From NCBI RefSeq assembly GCF_043099285.1, contig NZ_CP170723.1:1116001-1180000 (forward strand): a DNA stretch of 64,000 bases. Direction: 5' to 3'. Under the pieces are notes generated by a model. It did no database searches, was not told where the DNA came from, and saw nothing but the letters and a program-made list of their open reading frames with translations. Both the position numbers and the translations under genes were made by a program. Below, piece after piece: positions 32,264 through 39,940 of this stretch; within the stretch, counting starts at the first letter, position 1; each line of letters starts with the position of its first letter. The DNA comes from Oryzobacter telluris (GTDB taxonomy: Bacteria; Actinomycetota; Actinomycetes; Actinomycetales; Dermatophilaceae).

Positions 32264-33538
32264 GTGCCCGTCCCCTACGACCCCTCCGCGCGCACGACCC
32301 AGGCGACCGACGCCGGGTCGGGTGCCGCCGACCCGTCGGGCCGCCCACCGCGTCCGCCGCTGGTCCGCGACCGCGACCGGGCCGGGTGGACGCCGGGGGT
32401 CAGCGCCGCGGTCGCGCGCCACCTCGGGGTGTCGAGGCGCTCGGTGCGCATCGCGTTCGTCGCGTTCGCGATCCTCGGTGGCGGCGGCATCGCGGCCTAC
32501 GTCTTCCTCTGGGCGCTGACGCCGGAGGGTGACGCGGTGGGTGGCGTCACCGACGCCCCGACCTCCGGCCGGCGCCAGTGGGGCGCGGTCATCATGGCCG
32601 GCGTCGTCCTCGTCATCGTCGGGATCGTCCTGGTGACACCGCTGCTCGGCGGGTCCGGGACGGCCGGGGTCCTCGTGCCGCTGTTCGTCATCGTCGTCGG
32701 GGCGATCGTGGCCTGGTCCAACCTCGACGAGGCCCAGCGCCACCGCTGGCTCGGCTCCGGCAGCGAGAACGAGCGGTTCGGATGGGTGCGCGTCACCTTC
32801 GGCTCGATCCTCGCCGTGGCCGGCATCCTCGTCCTCGTCACCCGCGGCCAGTCGGTCTCGGCCGTGTGGGACGCCCTGCTGGCGGCGGTCGCGGTGCTCG
32901 TCGGCGCGCTCATCATCGCGGCGCCGTGGGGCCTGCGCCTGTGGGGCGACCTGCGGCGCGAGCAGGTGGCCGCCGCCCGCGCCACCGAGCGCGCCGACAT
33001 CGCCGCCCACCTGCACGACGGCGTGCTGCAGACGCTCGCGCTCATCCAGCGACAGTCCGGCGACGCCGCCGCCGTCACCCGGCTGGCCCGGGCCCAGGAG
33101 CGCGAGCTGCGCTCGTGGCTGTACGCCGGGCCGCAGGGGTCGCAGTCCAGCCTGGCCGCCGCGGTCACCGAGGTGGCGCACGACGTCGAGGACGTCCACG
33201 GCGTCGCGGTCGACCTCGTCGTCACCGGCGACCGACCCCACGACCCGCACGGCGCCGCTCTCGCCCAGGCGATGCGGGAGGCGCTGCAGAACGCCGTCCG
33301 CCACGGCGCCCCACCGGTCACGGCCTACGTCGAGATCGGCCCCGCGGGGGTCGAGGCGTTCGTCCGCGACCGGGGCGAGGGCTTCGACCTCGACGCCGTT
33401 CCGGCCGACCGGCTCGGGGTCCGCCGCTCGATCCTCGGTCGGATGGAGCGGCACGGCGGCACCGCACGGGTCCGCCGCCGCGACGACGGCACCGAGGTCG
33501 AGCTGACCCTGCCACCCATCGAAGGAGTCCAGGCATGA
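32264..33538 (+). CDS. PspC-domain histidine kinase (HisKA_3 type)
   Basis: 424 residues. Seen: an N-terminal PspC domain near residues 40-90 (WTPGVSAAVARHLG, AYVFLWALTPEG), four more helices, then the dimerisation helix RADIAAHLHDGVLQTLALIQ with the phospho-His near residue 251. The ATPase has MREALQNAVRHG (N box) and FVRDRGEGFDLD (G box). GTG 32264 is chosen over GTG 32246: CAGGAT ends 6 nt before it, giving a leaderless start. Its stop overlaps the regulator's ATG (ATGA). PspC in the sensor suggests that it reads envelope damage, matching the divergent PspC protein. Confidence 0.88.
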   Translation: MPVPYDPSARTTQATDAGSGAADPSGRPPRPPLVRDRDRAGWTPGVSAAVARHLGVSRRSVRIAFVAFAILGGGGIAAYVFLWALTPEGDAVGGVTDAPTSGRRQWGAVIMAGVVLVIVGIVLVTPLLGGSGTAGVLVPLFVIVVGAIVAWSNLDEAQRHRWLGSGSENERFGWVRVTFGSILAVAGILVLVTRGQSVSAVWDALLAAVAVLVGALIIAAPWGLRLWGDLRREQVAAARATERADIAAHLHDGVLQTLALIQRQSGDAAAVTRLARAQERELRSWLYAGPQGSQSSLAAAVTEVAHDVEDVHGVAVDLVVTGDRPHDPHGAALAQAMREALQNAVRHGAPPVTAYVEIGPAGVEAFVRDRGEGFDLDAVPADRLGVRRSILGRMERHGGTARVRRRDDGTEVELTLPPIEGVQA

Positions 33539-34257
33539 GCACCCCCACCAGCCCCACGGGTGGCGCGGCCGTCCCGGTCCGCGTCGTCCTCGTCGACGAC
33601 CACCGGATGTTCCGCACGGGGGTGCGCGCCGAGCTGAGCGAGGCGATGCTCGCCGGCGGGGTCCCGGTGTGCGAGTTCGTCGGTGAGGCCCCCGACGTCG
33701 ACACGGCGGTCTCGGTGATCCGCGCCGAGCAGCCCGACGTCGTCCTCCTCGACGTCCACCTTCCCGGCGGGTCCGGCAACGGTGGGGTCGACGTCATCCG
33801 CGGCTGCATGGGGGTGGAGAGCCGGTCCGGGGGGCCGGTCCGCTTCCTCGCGCTGTCGGTGTCGGACGCGGCCGAGGACGTCATCGCGGTCATCCGCGCC
33901 GGCGCCCGCGGCTACGTCACCAAGACCATCGGGGCGCGCGACCTCATCCGCTCGATCCGCCGCGTGGCCGACGGCGACGCCGTGTTCTCGCCGCGGCTGG
34001 CGGGCTTTGTCCTCGACGCGTTCGGCGCGGCCGCCGGGGAGATCGCGGAGGTCGACGAGGAGCTCGACCGGCTGTCGGCGCGCGAGCGCGAGGTGATGCG
34101 CCTCATCGCCCGCGGCTTCCAGTACAAGGAGGTCGCCAAGGAGCTGTTCATCTCGGTCAAGACGGTCGAGACGCACGTGTCCTCGGTGCTGCGCAAGCTC
34201 CAGCTCTCCTCGCGCCACGAGCTGACGGCGTGGGCGATGGGTCGGCGCCTGCTCTGA
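33535..34257 (+). CDS. LuxR-family response regulator
   Basis: 240 residues. Seen: receiver domain with VRVVLVDDHRMFRTGV, the phospho-Asp in PDVVLLDVHLPG and GARGYVTKTI. A linker follows, then a LuxR helix-turn-helix: DRLSAREREVMRLIARGF, ELFISVKTVETHVSSVL and RHELTAWAMG. ATGA overlap with the kinase makes them a pair. The receiver has an insert (about residues 85-100, CMGVESRSGGPVR) seen in PspC-partnered regulators. The target promoters are not evident. Confidence 0.92.
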   Translation: MSTPTSPTGGAAVPVRVVLVDDHRMFRTGVRAELSEAMLAGGVPVCEFVGEAPDVDTAVSVIRAEQPDVVLLDVHLPGGSGNGGVDVIRGCMGVESRSGGPVRFLALSVSDAAEDVIAVIRAGARGYVTKTIGARDLIRSIRRVADGDAVFSPRLAGFVLDAFGAAAGEIAEVDEELDRLSAREREVMRLIARGFQYKEVAKELFISVKTVETHVSSVLRKLQLSSRHELTAWAMGRRLL

Positions 34258-34270
34258 GCCGGGGGCGTCC

Positions 34271-34276
34271 TAGGGT
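34271..34276 (+). promoter_or_regulatory. -10 hexamer TAGGGT for the 34283-34639 gene (leaderless)
   Basis: TAGGGT ends 6 nt before the ATG at 34283 with no Shine-Dalgarno sequence. Confidence 0.5.
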
Positions 34277-34282
34277 GTCGCC

Positions 34283-34639
34283 ATGGACCTCGTGCACGGC
34301 CTCCTCGTCCTCGCCCACCTCCTCGGCATGGCCGCGATCATCGGCAGCGCCGTGTTCGTCGCGCGGGGGCGCGCCACCCCGGCGCTCGTGTGGGGCGCAA
34401 GGGCCCAGATCATCACCGGGATCCTGCTCGTCGGCCTCGCCGAGTCGGGCGACGACCCGGTGAACCACACCAAGGTCGGCGTCAAGCTCGTCATCGCGGT
34501 CGCGGTCGCCGCGTGCGCCGAGATCGCCGCCGGCAAGGCGCGACGTGGTGAGGGGGAGCGGGCCCAGCTCGTCACCGCCGCAGGCGCGCTGGCCGTCCTC
34601 AACGCCGCGGTCGCGGTGCTCTGGACCTCCTCCTCCTGA
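34283..34639 (+). CDS. hypothetical four-helix membrane protein
   Basis: 118 residues with four hydrophobic segments: about 5-27 (HGLLVLAHLLGMAAIIGSAV), 37-52, 65-85 (VGVKLVIAVAVAACAEIAAG) and 95-114 (LVTAAGALAVLNAAVAVLW). HxxHLLGM-type residues resemble those of small CopD/DUF2269-like membrane proteins, but I cannot name a family with certainty. It stands alone, with a close -10 hexamer, and converges with the arsC-like gene (18-bp gap). No function is proposed. Confidence 0.65.
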   Translation: MDLVHGLLVLAHLLGMAAIIGSAVFVARGRATPALVWGARAQIITGILLVGLAESGDDPVNHTKVGVKLVIAVAVAACAEIAAGKARRGEGERAQLVTAAGALAVLNAAVAVLWTSSS

Positions 34640-34657
34640 CCGTCGGCCCCTGGTGGG

Positions 34658-35014
34658 TCAGTCGGCGAGGAAGGCCGGTACGCGGCTCTTCGGCCGGCCG
34701 ATGATGGCGCGCTGGCCGCGCACGAGGACCGGCCGCTGCAGGAGGCGGGGGTGCTCGACCAGCACGGCGACGACCTGCTCGCGGGTGCGCACGTCGTCGT
34801 CGGTGAGGCCCAGGCTCGCGAAGAACGGGTCGCGGCGCACGAGGTCGGTCGGCTCGTCCTCGAGCTTGTCGAGCAGGTCGCGCAGGGCGGTGCCGTCGAG
34901 CGGCGTGCGCAGGTAGCGCACCACCTCGTGGTCCAGGCCGGAGGCCTCGACCTGCTCCAGTGCCGCCTTCGAGGTCGAGCACGCGGGGTTGTGGAGGATC
35001 GTCACGTCGGCCAT
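34658..35014 (-). CDS. ArsC/Spx-family protein, arsenate reductase-like
   Basis: 118 residues. Seen: ILHNPACSTSKAALEQ with the catalytic cysteine of the glutaredoxin-coupled ArsC family (CxxS), YLRTPLDGTALRDLL, and VLVRGQRAIIGRPKSRV, with the Arg residues of the ArsC site. These reduce arsenate with glutathione/glutaredoxin; in actinobacteria other thiols may replace glutathione. No ars operon is nearby, so a general thiol role is possible. ATG at 35014 preceded by a -10 hexamer 7 nt away. Confidence 0.85.
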   Translation of the reverse strand: MADVTILHNPACSTSKAALEQVEASGLDHEVVRYLRTPLDGTALRDLLDKLEDEPTDLVRRDPFFASLGLTDDDVRTREQVVAVLVEHPRLLQRPVLVRGQRAIIGRPKSRVPAFLAD

Positions 35015-35021
35015 GGCGGGC

Positions 35022-35027
35022 ACCCTA
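35022..35027 (-). promoter_or_regulatory. -10 hexamer TAGGGT for the arsC-like gene (leaderless)
   Basis: On the minus strand TAGGGT ends 7 nt before the ATG at 35014. Confidence 0.5.
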
Positions 35028-35037
35028 CTCGCGGCGC

Positions 35038-36024
35038 TCAAGGCAGGAGCAGGAGCTTTCCCTGGGTGCGGCGGCCCTCGAGGTCGGCGTAGGCGGTGGC
35101 GGCGTCGGCCAGCGGGTAGCGCCCGCCGATCGCGACGCGGAGCGAGCCGTCGGCGACCGCGCCGAGGACCTCCGAGGCGCGCCACTCGAGCTCGTCGCGG
35201 GTGGCCAGGTGGTGGCCCAGGGTCGGCCGGGTGAGGAAGAGCGAGCCGCCCTGGTTGAGCCGCTGGATGTCGAACGGCGGGACCTGGCCGCTGGCGCCGC
35301 CGTAGAGGACGAGCGTCCCGCGCGGGCGCAGCGAGGCGAGGGAGGCGTCGAAGGTGTCCTTGCCGACGCCGTCGTAGGCGACGTCGACCCCCCGGCCGCC
35401 GGTCGCGGCGCGGACCTCGGCGGCGAGGTCGTCCACCGCGCGGTAGTCGATGACGTGGTCGGCGCCGAGTGCCCGGGCCGTCTCGGCCTTCTCCGGTCCG
35501 CCGGCGGTCGCCACGACGACCCCGCCGCGGGCCCGCACCATCTGGACGAGGAGCTGGCCGACGCCCCCGGCCGCCGCGTGCACGAGCGCGGTGGTGCCCT
35601 CGCCGACCTCGTGGCTGCTGGTGACCAGGTAGTGGGCGGTGAGGCCCTGGAGCATCACGGCCGCCGCGACCTCGAGGTCGACCGCATCGGGGACGGGGAC
35701 GAGCATCGCGGCGGGCTGGAGCGTGTAGGTGGCGGCGCTGCCCAGGCCCTGCGGCCAGGCCACCCGGTCGCCCTCGGCGAAGCCCTCGACGCCCTCACCG
35801 ACGGCGACGACGGTGCCGGCGCCCTCGTTGCCCGCGACGAACGGCGTGGGCATCGGGTAGACGCCCTCGCGCTGGTAGACGTCGATGAAGTTCACGCCGG
35901 CCGCCGCGACCTCCACGAGCACCTGGCCCGGGCCGGGTGCCGGCGCGGTGCGCTCCTCGACAGCGAGGACGTCGCGTCCCCCGTGGGCGGTGACGACGAG
36001 GGCGGGGCCGGTGTGGTCGCTCAT
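35038..36024 (-). CDS. zinc-independent quinone oxidoreductase (QOR, MDR family)
   Basis: 328 residues. Seen: VEVAAAGVNFIDVYQREGVYPM, GNEGAGTVVAVGEGV, a nucleotide motif VHAAAGGVGQLLVQMVRARG with the AAGGVG signature of NADPH-quinone reductases, and the C-terminal EGRRTQGKLLLLP. No cysteine/histidine zinc set. The family reduces quinones by one electron with NADPH or handles reactive carbonyls. ATG at 36024 with a -10 hexamer 6 nt before. It is transcribed like its neighbours, each from its own promoter. Confidence 0.9.
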   Translation of the reverse strand: MSDHTGPALVVTAHGGRDVLAVEERTAPAPGPGQVLVEVAAAGVNFIDVYQREGVYPMPTPFVAGNEGAGTVVAVGEGVEGFAEGDRVAWPQGLGSAATYTLQPAAMLVPVPDAVDLEVAAAVMLQGLTAHYLVTSSHEVGEGTTALVHAAAGGVGQLLVQMVRARGGVVVATAGGPEKAETARALGADHVIDYRAVDDLAAEVRAATGGRGVDVAYDGVGKDTFDASLASLRPRGTLVLYGGASGQVPPFDIQRLNQGGSLFLTRPTLGHHLATRDELEWRASEVLGAVADGSLRVAIGGRYPLADAATAYADLEGRRTQGKLLLLP

Positions 36025-36030
36025 CCCGCC

Positions 36031-36036
36031 AGCGTA
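36031..36036 (-). promoter_or_regulatory. -10 hexamer TACGCT for the quinone reductase (leaderless)
   Basis: On the minus strand TACGCT ends 6 nt before the ATG at 36024. Confidence 0.5.
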
Positions 36037-36053
36037 GGCCGGTCGGTGCGGCC

Positions 36054-36614
36054 TCAGGGCACGGGGACCCAGTACCTGCGGGTGGCCCCGCGGACGTCCT
36101 CGAACAGCCCGCCGTTGCGCTCGATGACGCGCCGCGAGGTGTCGTTGGTGACGTCGCAGGTGAGCAGGACGGGGTCGATGCCGAGGCGACCGGCCTCCTC
36201 GAGGCCGAGGCGGAGGGCGGTGGTGGCGATGCCCCGGCGCCGTGCCGACGGCCGCACGGAGTAGCCGATGTGGCCACCGAAGTCCGTGAGCCACGGGGTG
36301 AGGCGGTGCCGCACGGCCAGGGAGCCGAGGTAGGTGGTCGGCTCGGTGTCGTCGACGACCCAGAAGAACGAGCACGGGACGCGGCCGGCAGGACGGGGTG
36401 CGTCCTCGCGCTCCATCTCGAGGCGGCGGGCGACCAGGGCGGCGAAGCCCTCCGGGGTCTCGAGGTCCGCGCGGGTGAAGGCCGCTCCGGCGAAGCCCTC
36501 GTCCGCCTCCTCGACGAGGTCGCCGTCGCCGTCGCGGTGCGCGTCGCCGAACTCGTCGGCGGCCTCCAGCCAGGAGGACTGCAGGGCGGCGTGCGGACGG
36601 ACGAGACGGATCAT
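36054..36614 (-). CDS. GNAT acetyltransferase (paralogue 1 of a tandem pair)
   Basis: 186 residues. Seen: a GNAT core with IGYSVRPSARRRGIATTALR (the acetyl-CoA pyrophosphate loop R/QxxGxG/A, about 118-137), LGIDPVLLTCDVTNDTSRRVIERNGG and a final RGATRRYWVPVP. The family acetylates amines on metabolites or proteins. The next gene upstream is a clear paralogue with the same length and motif order, so they arose by duplication. ATG at 36614; TAGGGT lies 7 nt upstream, so it has its own promoter. Confidence 0.86.
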   Translation of the reverse strand: MIRLVRPHAALQSSWLEAADEFGDAHRDGDGDLVEEADEGFAGAAFTRADLETPEGFAALVARRLEMEREDAPRPAGRVPCSFFWVVDDTEPTTYLGSLAVRHRLTPWLTDFGGHIGYSVRPSARRRGIATTALRLGLEEAGRLGIDPVLLTCDVTNDTSRRVIERNGGLFEDVRGATRRYWVPVP

Positions 36615-36621
36615 GGCGAAG

Positions 36622-36627
36622 ACCCTA
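36622..36627 (-). promoter_or_regulatory. -10 hexamer TAGGGT for GNAT 1 (leaderless)
   Basis: On the minus strand TAGGGT ends 7 nt before the ATG at 36614. Confidence 0.5.
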
Positions 36628-36678
36628 GGTGGCGGGCCGGGCTGTGGGCGAACGGGTTTCGAGACCCTGGCATGCCGG

Positions 36679-37248
36679 TCACGTGGTGGCGACCCAGTAG
36701 CGACGCTTGACGCCGCGGACGTCCTCGAGGACGCCACCGTTGGCCTCGATGACCTTGGCCGAGGCGACGTTGGCGGTGTCGCAGGTGACGAGGACGCGGT
36801 CGAGGCCGAGGGCGGCGGCCTCGGGCAGGGCGAGGCGCAGGGCCTCGGTGGCCACGCCCCGGCGGCGGGCGCCGGGCCGCACGGAGTAGCCGACGTGCCC
36901 CGCGACGTCGCGCAGGAACGGGGTGAGGGAGTGCCGTATCGACAGCGACCCGAGGTACTCGGCGGGGTCGTCGCCGCCGATCCAGTACACGGTGCTGGGG
37001 ACGTGGCCGGTGGGACGTGGGGTGTCCTCCAGGCTGCGGTCGAGGCGGAAGCGGACGAGGCGGGCGAACCCCTCGTCGGTCTCGAGCTCGGCCCGGGAGA
37101 AGGCGGCGCCCGGGTAGCCGCCGGCGTCGGCGGGCTCGACCCAGGCGCCCTCGCCGTCGCGGTGTCCCTCGCGCGCCTCGAGGAACTCGTCGTGGGCCCG
37201 GAGGTAGCTGCGGCGGTACCGCGCGTGCGGGCGGGCGAGGACGACCAT
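36679..37248 (-). CDS. GNAT acetyltransferase (paralogue 2 of a tandem pair)
   Basis: 189 residues. Seen: GYSVRPGARRRGVATEALRL for acetyl-CoA (about 120-138), LGLDRVLVTCDTANVASAKV, EANGG and RGVKRRYWVATT. Every motif corresponds to one in the gene 65 bp downstream, giving a tandem duplicate. TACCGT ends 6 nt before the ATG at 37248, its own -10. Neither acceptor is known. The two copies differ mainly in the N-terminal 60 residues, the likely substrate side. Confidence 0.86.
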   Translation of the reverse strand: MVVLARPHARYRRSYLRAHDEFLEAREGHRDGEGAWVEPADAGGYPGAAFSRAELETDEGFARLVRFRLDRSLEDTPRPTGHVPSTVYWIGGDDPAEYLGSLSIRHSLTPFLRDVAGHVGYSVRPGARRRGVATEALRLALPEAAALGLDRVLVTCDTANVASAKVIEANGGVLEDVRGVKRRYWVATT

Positions 37249-37254
37249 CCCGCG

Positions 37255-37260
37255 ACGGTA
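37255..37260 (-). promoter_or_regulatory. -10 hexamer TACCGT for GNAT 2 (leaderless)
   Basis: On the minus strand TACCGT ends 6 nt before the ATG at 37248. Confidence 0.5.
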
Positions 37261-37281
37261 CGCGGTGGGTCGCCCTGGGCA

Positions 37282-38118
37282 TCAGGGAGTGCGCAGCGAG
37301 AGCAGGACCTCGTCGAGCATCGCGGGCGTGAGCCGCCCGGTGAAGGTGTTGTGCGGGCTCACGTGGTAGCTGCCGACGAGCCGGACCTGCCGACCGGTCG
37401 GGGTGGTGAGGAGGGCCTCGGCGGCGTGGGCGAAGGGCGGGCGCGGCCTCGGCACCTCCCAGCCGGCGGTGGCCGCGGCGGTGAGCGCCCCGGCCCAGCC
37501 GATCGCGCCGAGGCAGAGGATCGAGTGCAGGTGGGGCTCGGCCAGCTCGAGGTCGCGGTGCAGCCAGGCCGAGCAGGTCGCCTTCTCCTCGGGGGTCGGG
37601 GCGTTGTCGGGTGGGGCGCAGCGGACGGCCGCGACGATGCGCAGGCCACGCAGACCCTGTCCGTCGCCGGCCGCGACCGAGGTGGGCAGCGTCGCGAAAC
37701 CGGTGCGGTGCAGGGCCGCCCAGAGGAAGTCACCCGAGGAGTCGCCGGTGAACATGCGACCGGTTCGGTTGGTGCCGTTGGCTGCCGGGGCGAGGCCGAC
37801 GAGCAGGGTCGCCGCCTCCGGGTCGCCGAACGAGGGGCCGGGGCGGCCCCAGTACGGCTCGTCGGCGAAGGAGGCGCGCCGGCCGGTGCGGGCCACGTCC
37901 TCGCGCCACCGCACGAGCCGGGGACAGGCCCGGCACACCGAGACCCGCGCCTGCAGGGTGTCGAGGTCGCGGGCGCCGCGGGCCAGCCGGCGGACCCCCG
38001 CGGGGGAGCGCGCGACGAGGGTGGTGGGGTCGGCGGGGTCGCCGGGCCACCCGGTCCCGGGCGGCACGGGCGACGCGAACTCCTGCCCGGTGACGGGGTG
38101 GGGGTCGCGGCGCTCCAT
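37282..38118 (-). CDS. uracil-DNA glycosylase, family 5 (UdgB)
   Basis: 278 residues. Removes uracil and related bases from DNA. Seen: iron-sulphur cysteines CRACPRLV (about residues 62-65) and APPDNAPTPEEKATCSAWLH, motif A GLAPAANGTNRTGRMFTGD (Ala/Gly replacing the Asp of family 1) and motif B GSYHVSPHNTFTGRLT. This matches UDGb of actinobacteria and thermophiles. TACGGT ends 6 nt before the ATG at 38118. It diverges from the D-amino-acid oxidase with 39 bp between. Confidence 0.88.
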   Translation of the reverse strand: MERRDPHPVTGQEFASPVPPGTGWPGDPADPTTLVARSPAGVRRLARGARDLDTLQARVSVCRACPRLVRWREDVARTGRRASFADEPYWGRPGPSFGDPEAATLLVGLAPAANGTNRTGRMFTGDSSGDFLWAALHRTGFATLPTSVAAGDGQGLRGLRIVAAVRCAPPDNAPTPEEKATCSAWLHRDLELAEPHLHSILCLGAIGWAGALTAAATAGWEVPRPRPPFAHAAEALLTTPTGRQVRLVGSYHVSPHNTFTGRLTPAMLDEVLLSLRTP

Positions 38119-38124
38119 CCGGCC

Positions 38125-38130
38125 ACCGTA
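38125..38130 (-). promoter_or_regulatory. -10 hexamer TACGGT for the uracil-DNA glycosylase (leaderless)
   Basis: On the minus strand TACGGT ends 6 nt before the ATG at 38118. Confidence 0.5.
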
Positions 38131-38157
38131 GGGGAGCGGGTGCGCGAGGATGCGTCC

Positions 38158-39102
38158 ATGACGGGCGTGACGGTGGTCGGCGGCGGGGTCATCGGTCTGA
38201 CGTCGGCGCTCGCGCTGGCCGAGGCGGGGCACCGGGTGACCTGTGTGCGCGACGTGCCCGCCGCCGGGACGGTGTCCGCGGTCGCGGGCGGCCTCTGGTT
38301 CCCGTACCACGTCGAGCCGCGCGAGCGGGTCGTCGGCTGGGGGACGGTGACGCTCGAGAGGTTCCGGTCGCTGGTCGACCTCCCCGCTGCCGGGGTGACC
38401 TTCCGTGAGGGCGTCATGGTGGAGCGCGGCCCCGCGGACCGCTGGTGGACAGAGGGCGTCGACCGGTGGCGGGAGGCCGCGTCCGCGGAGCTTCCGCCGG
38501 GGGCACCGAGCGGGGTGGTGTGCACGGTGCCCCTGGTGACGATGCCGGTGCACCTCGCCTGGCTCGAGGAGCGGTGCCGGCACGTAGGCGTCGTCCTGGA
38601 CGAAGGACGCGTCGAGGACGTGGAGCAGGTGGAGGACGACGTGGTCGTCGTCGCGGCCGGCCTGCGGTCGGGGGCGCTGGTGGGCGATGACGGGCCGCAG
38701 CCGTCGCGCGGGCAGGTGGCCCTCCTGGCCAACCCGGGGCTCGAGCGCTGGCTCGTCGACGACGACCACCCCGACGGCATGGTCTACGCGATCCCGCACC
38801 CCGACTGGGTGGTGTGCGGCGGCACCGACGTCCTCGGGGCGTCGGACACCGAGCCCGACGCCCGGGTGCACGCCGGCATCCTCGCCCGGGTGCGGTCGGT
38901 GGTGCCCGAGCTGGCCGATGCCGAGGTGCTCGGGGCGCGGGTCGGCCTGCGGCCCGTGGCGCCGTCGGTCCGGCTGGCGCACAGCACCGTTCGTGGTCGG
39001 AGGGTCGTGACGAACTACGGCCACGGCGGCGCCGGGGTCACGCTGTCGTGGGGGTGCGCCGAGGAGGTCGTGCGCCTCGTGGCCGAGGGGCACGGCCCGT
39101 GA
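38158..39102 (+). CDS. D-amino-acid oxidase (FAD-dependent)
   Basis: 314 residues. Seen: FAD motif VTVVGGGVIGLTSALALAEA at the N-terminus, SAVAGGLWFPY, PQPSRGQVALL, and the C-terminal VGLRPVAPSVRLA plus NYGHGGAGVTLSWGCAEEV, the DAAO substrate/FAD hallmark. It oxidises D-amino acids (or D-Asp) to keto acids with peroxide release. No peroxisomal tail, as expected in bacteria. GAGGAT ends 6 nt before ATG. It overlaps the NYN gene by GTGA. Confidence 0.88.
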   Translation: MTGVTVVGGGVIGLTSALALAEAGHRVTCVRDVPAAGTVSAVAGGLWFPYHVEPRERVVGWGTVTLERFRSLVDLPAAGVTFREGVMVERGPADRWWTEGVDRWREAASAELPPGAPSGVVCTVPLVTMPVHLAWLEERCRHVGVVLDEGRVEDVEQVEDDVVVVAAGLRSGALVGDDGPQPSRGQVALLANPGLERWLVDDDHPDGMVYAIPHPDWVVCGGTDVLGASDTEPDARVHAGILARVRSVVPELADAEVLGARVGLRPVAPSVRLAHSTVRGRRVVTNYGHGGAGVTLSWGCAEEVVRLVAEGHGP

Positions 39103-39476
39103 GCGACGTGCCCCGACTCCTGCTCGTCGTCGACGGTGCCAACGTCGTGGGCTCGCGCCCCGACGGGTGGTGGCGCGACCGTCCCGCTGCGGCGGCACGA
39201 CTGCACGCGCTCGTGGTGCGCGCCGAGCTGGGCTTCGACGAGGTGGTCCTCGTCCTGGAGGGGAAGGCGCGCCCGGGTGTGCCGGAGGGGCTCGAGGGCA
39301 TCGTGCGCACGGTGCACGCGCCCGGCCACGGCGACGACGAGATCGTGGCGCAGGTGGTCCGCGGCCTCGACCGCGGCGCGGAGGTCACGGTCGTCACGGC
39401 CGACCGCGGTCTCGTCGAGCGGGTGACGGCCGTCCGGGCGTCGACGCTCGGCCCCACCTGGCTCCTCGACCACTGA
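39099..39476 (+). CDS. NYN-domain (YacP-like) ribonuclease candidate
   Basis: 125 residues. Seen: LLLVVDGANVVGSRPDGWWR, the first acidic strand of the NYN/PIN fold; VVLVLEGKARPG; HGDDEIVAQV with further acidic residues; and VTVVTADRGLVERV with the last Asp. These could bind Mg2+ for RNA cleavage, as in Rae1/YacP, though the protein is shorter than those. GTG overlaps the oxidase stop (GTGA). It converges with arfB with 17 bp between. Confidence 0.8.
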   Translation: MSDVPRLLLVVDGANVVGSRPDGWWRDRPAAAARLHALVVRAELGFDEVVLVLEGKARPGVPEGLEGIVRTVHAPGHGDDEIVAQVVRGLDRGAEVTVVTADRGLVERVTAVRASTLGPTWLLDH

Positions 39477-39493
39477 GGAGCGCGGGCGCGGCC

Positions 39494-39940
39494 TCAGGCG
39501 TCGGGGCCGGGTCGGGAGCGGCCGGCCTTGGTCTCGCCGCGACGCTTCTTCGCGGCGAGCCGGCGCTCCTTGGACCCCCGCGTCGGGCGGGTGGCCCGTC
39601 GCGGCGCGGGCGGCGGAGACATCGCGTCACGCAGGAGGTCGGCCATCCGCTCGCGCGCCGCCACGCGGTTGCGCCGCTGCTGGCGGTGCTCCGAGGCCGC
39701 GACGACGAGCAGCCGCGCGTCGACGAGGCGAGAGTGCAGCGCCCGCAGCACCCGCCGGCGCTGGGTCTCGGTGAAACCCCCGAACGCCGTGACGTCGAGC
39801 TCGAGCTCGACCCGGCTGTCGGCCGTGTTGACGCCCTGCCCACCCGGCCCGGAGGACCGCGAGAACCGCTCGACCAGCTCGCCCGCCGGCACCGTGAGGC
39901 CCTGCGGCACACCGGGACCCGGCGGGACCACGAGGTCCAT
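39494..39940 (-). CDS. arfB: alternative ribosome-rescue factor ArfB
   Basis: 148 residues. ArfB (YaeJ) frees stalled ribosomes by hydrolysing peptidyl-tRNA. Seen: the GGQ catalytic motif in FSRSSGPGGQGVNTADSRVE (about residue 34), an alpha/beta core and a Lys/Arg-rich tail (KERRLAAKKRRGETKAGRSR) that enters the mRNA channel. Length is normal for the family. ATG overlaps the stop of the LigD polymerase gene (TGATG). A link between DNA repair and rescue is only positional. Confidence 0.92.
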   Translation of the reverse strand: MDLVVPPGPGVPQGLTVPAGELVERFSRSSGPGGQGVNTADSRVELELDVTAFGGFTETQRRRVLRALHSRLVDARLLVVAASEHRQQRRNRVAARERMADLLRDAMSPPPAPRRATRPTRGSKERRLAAKKRRGETKAGRSRPGPDA

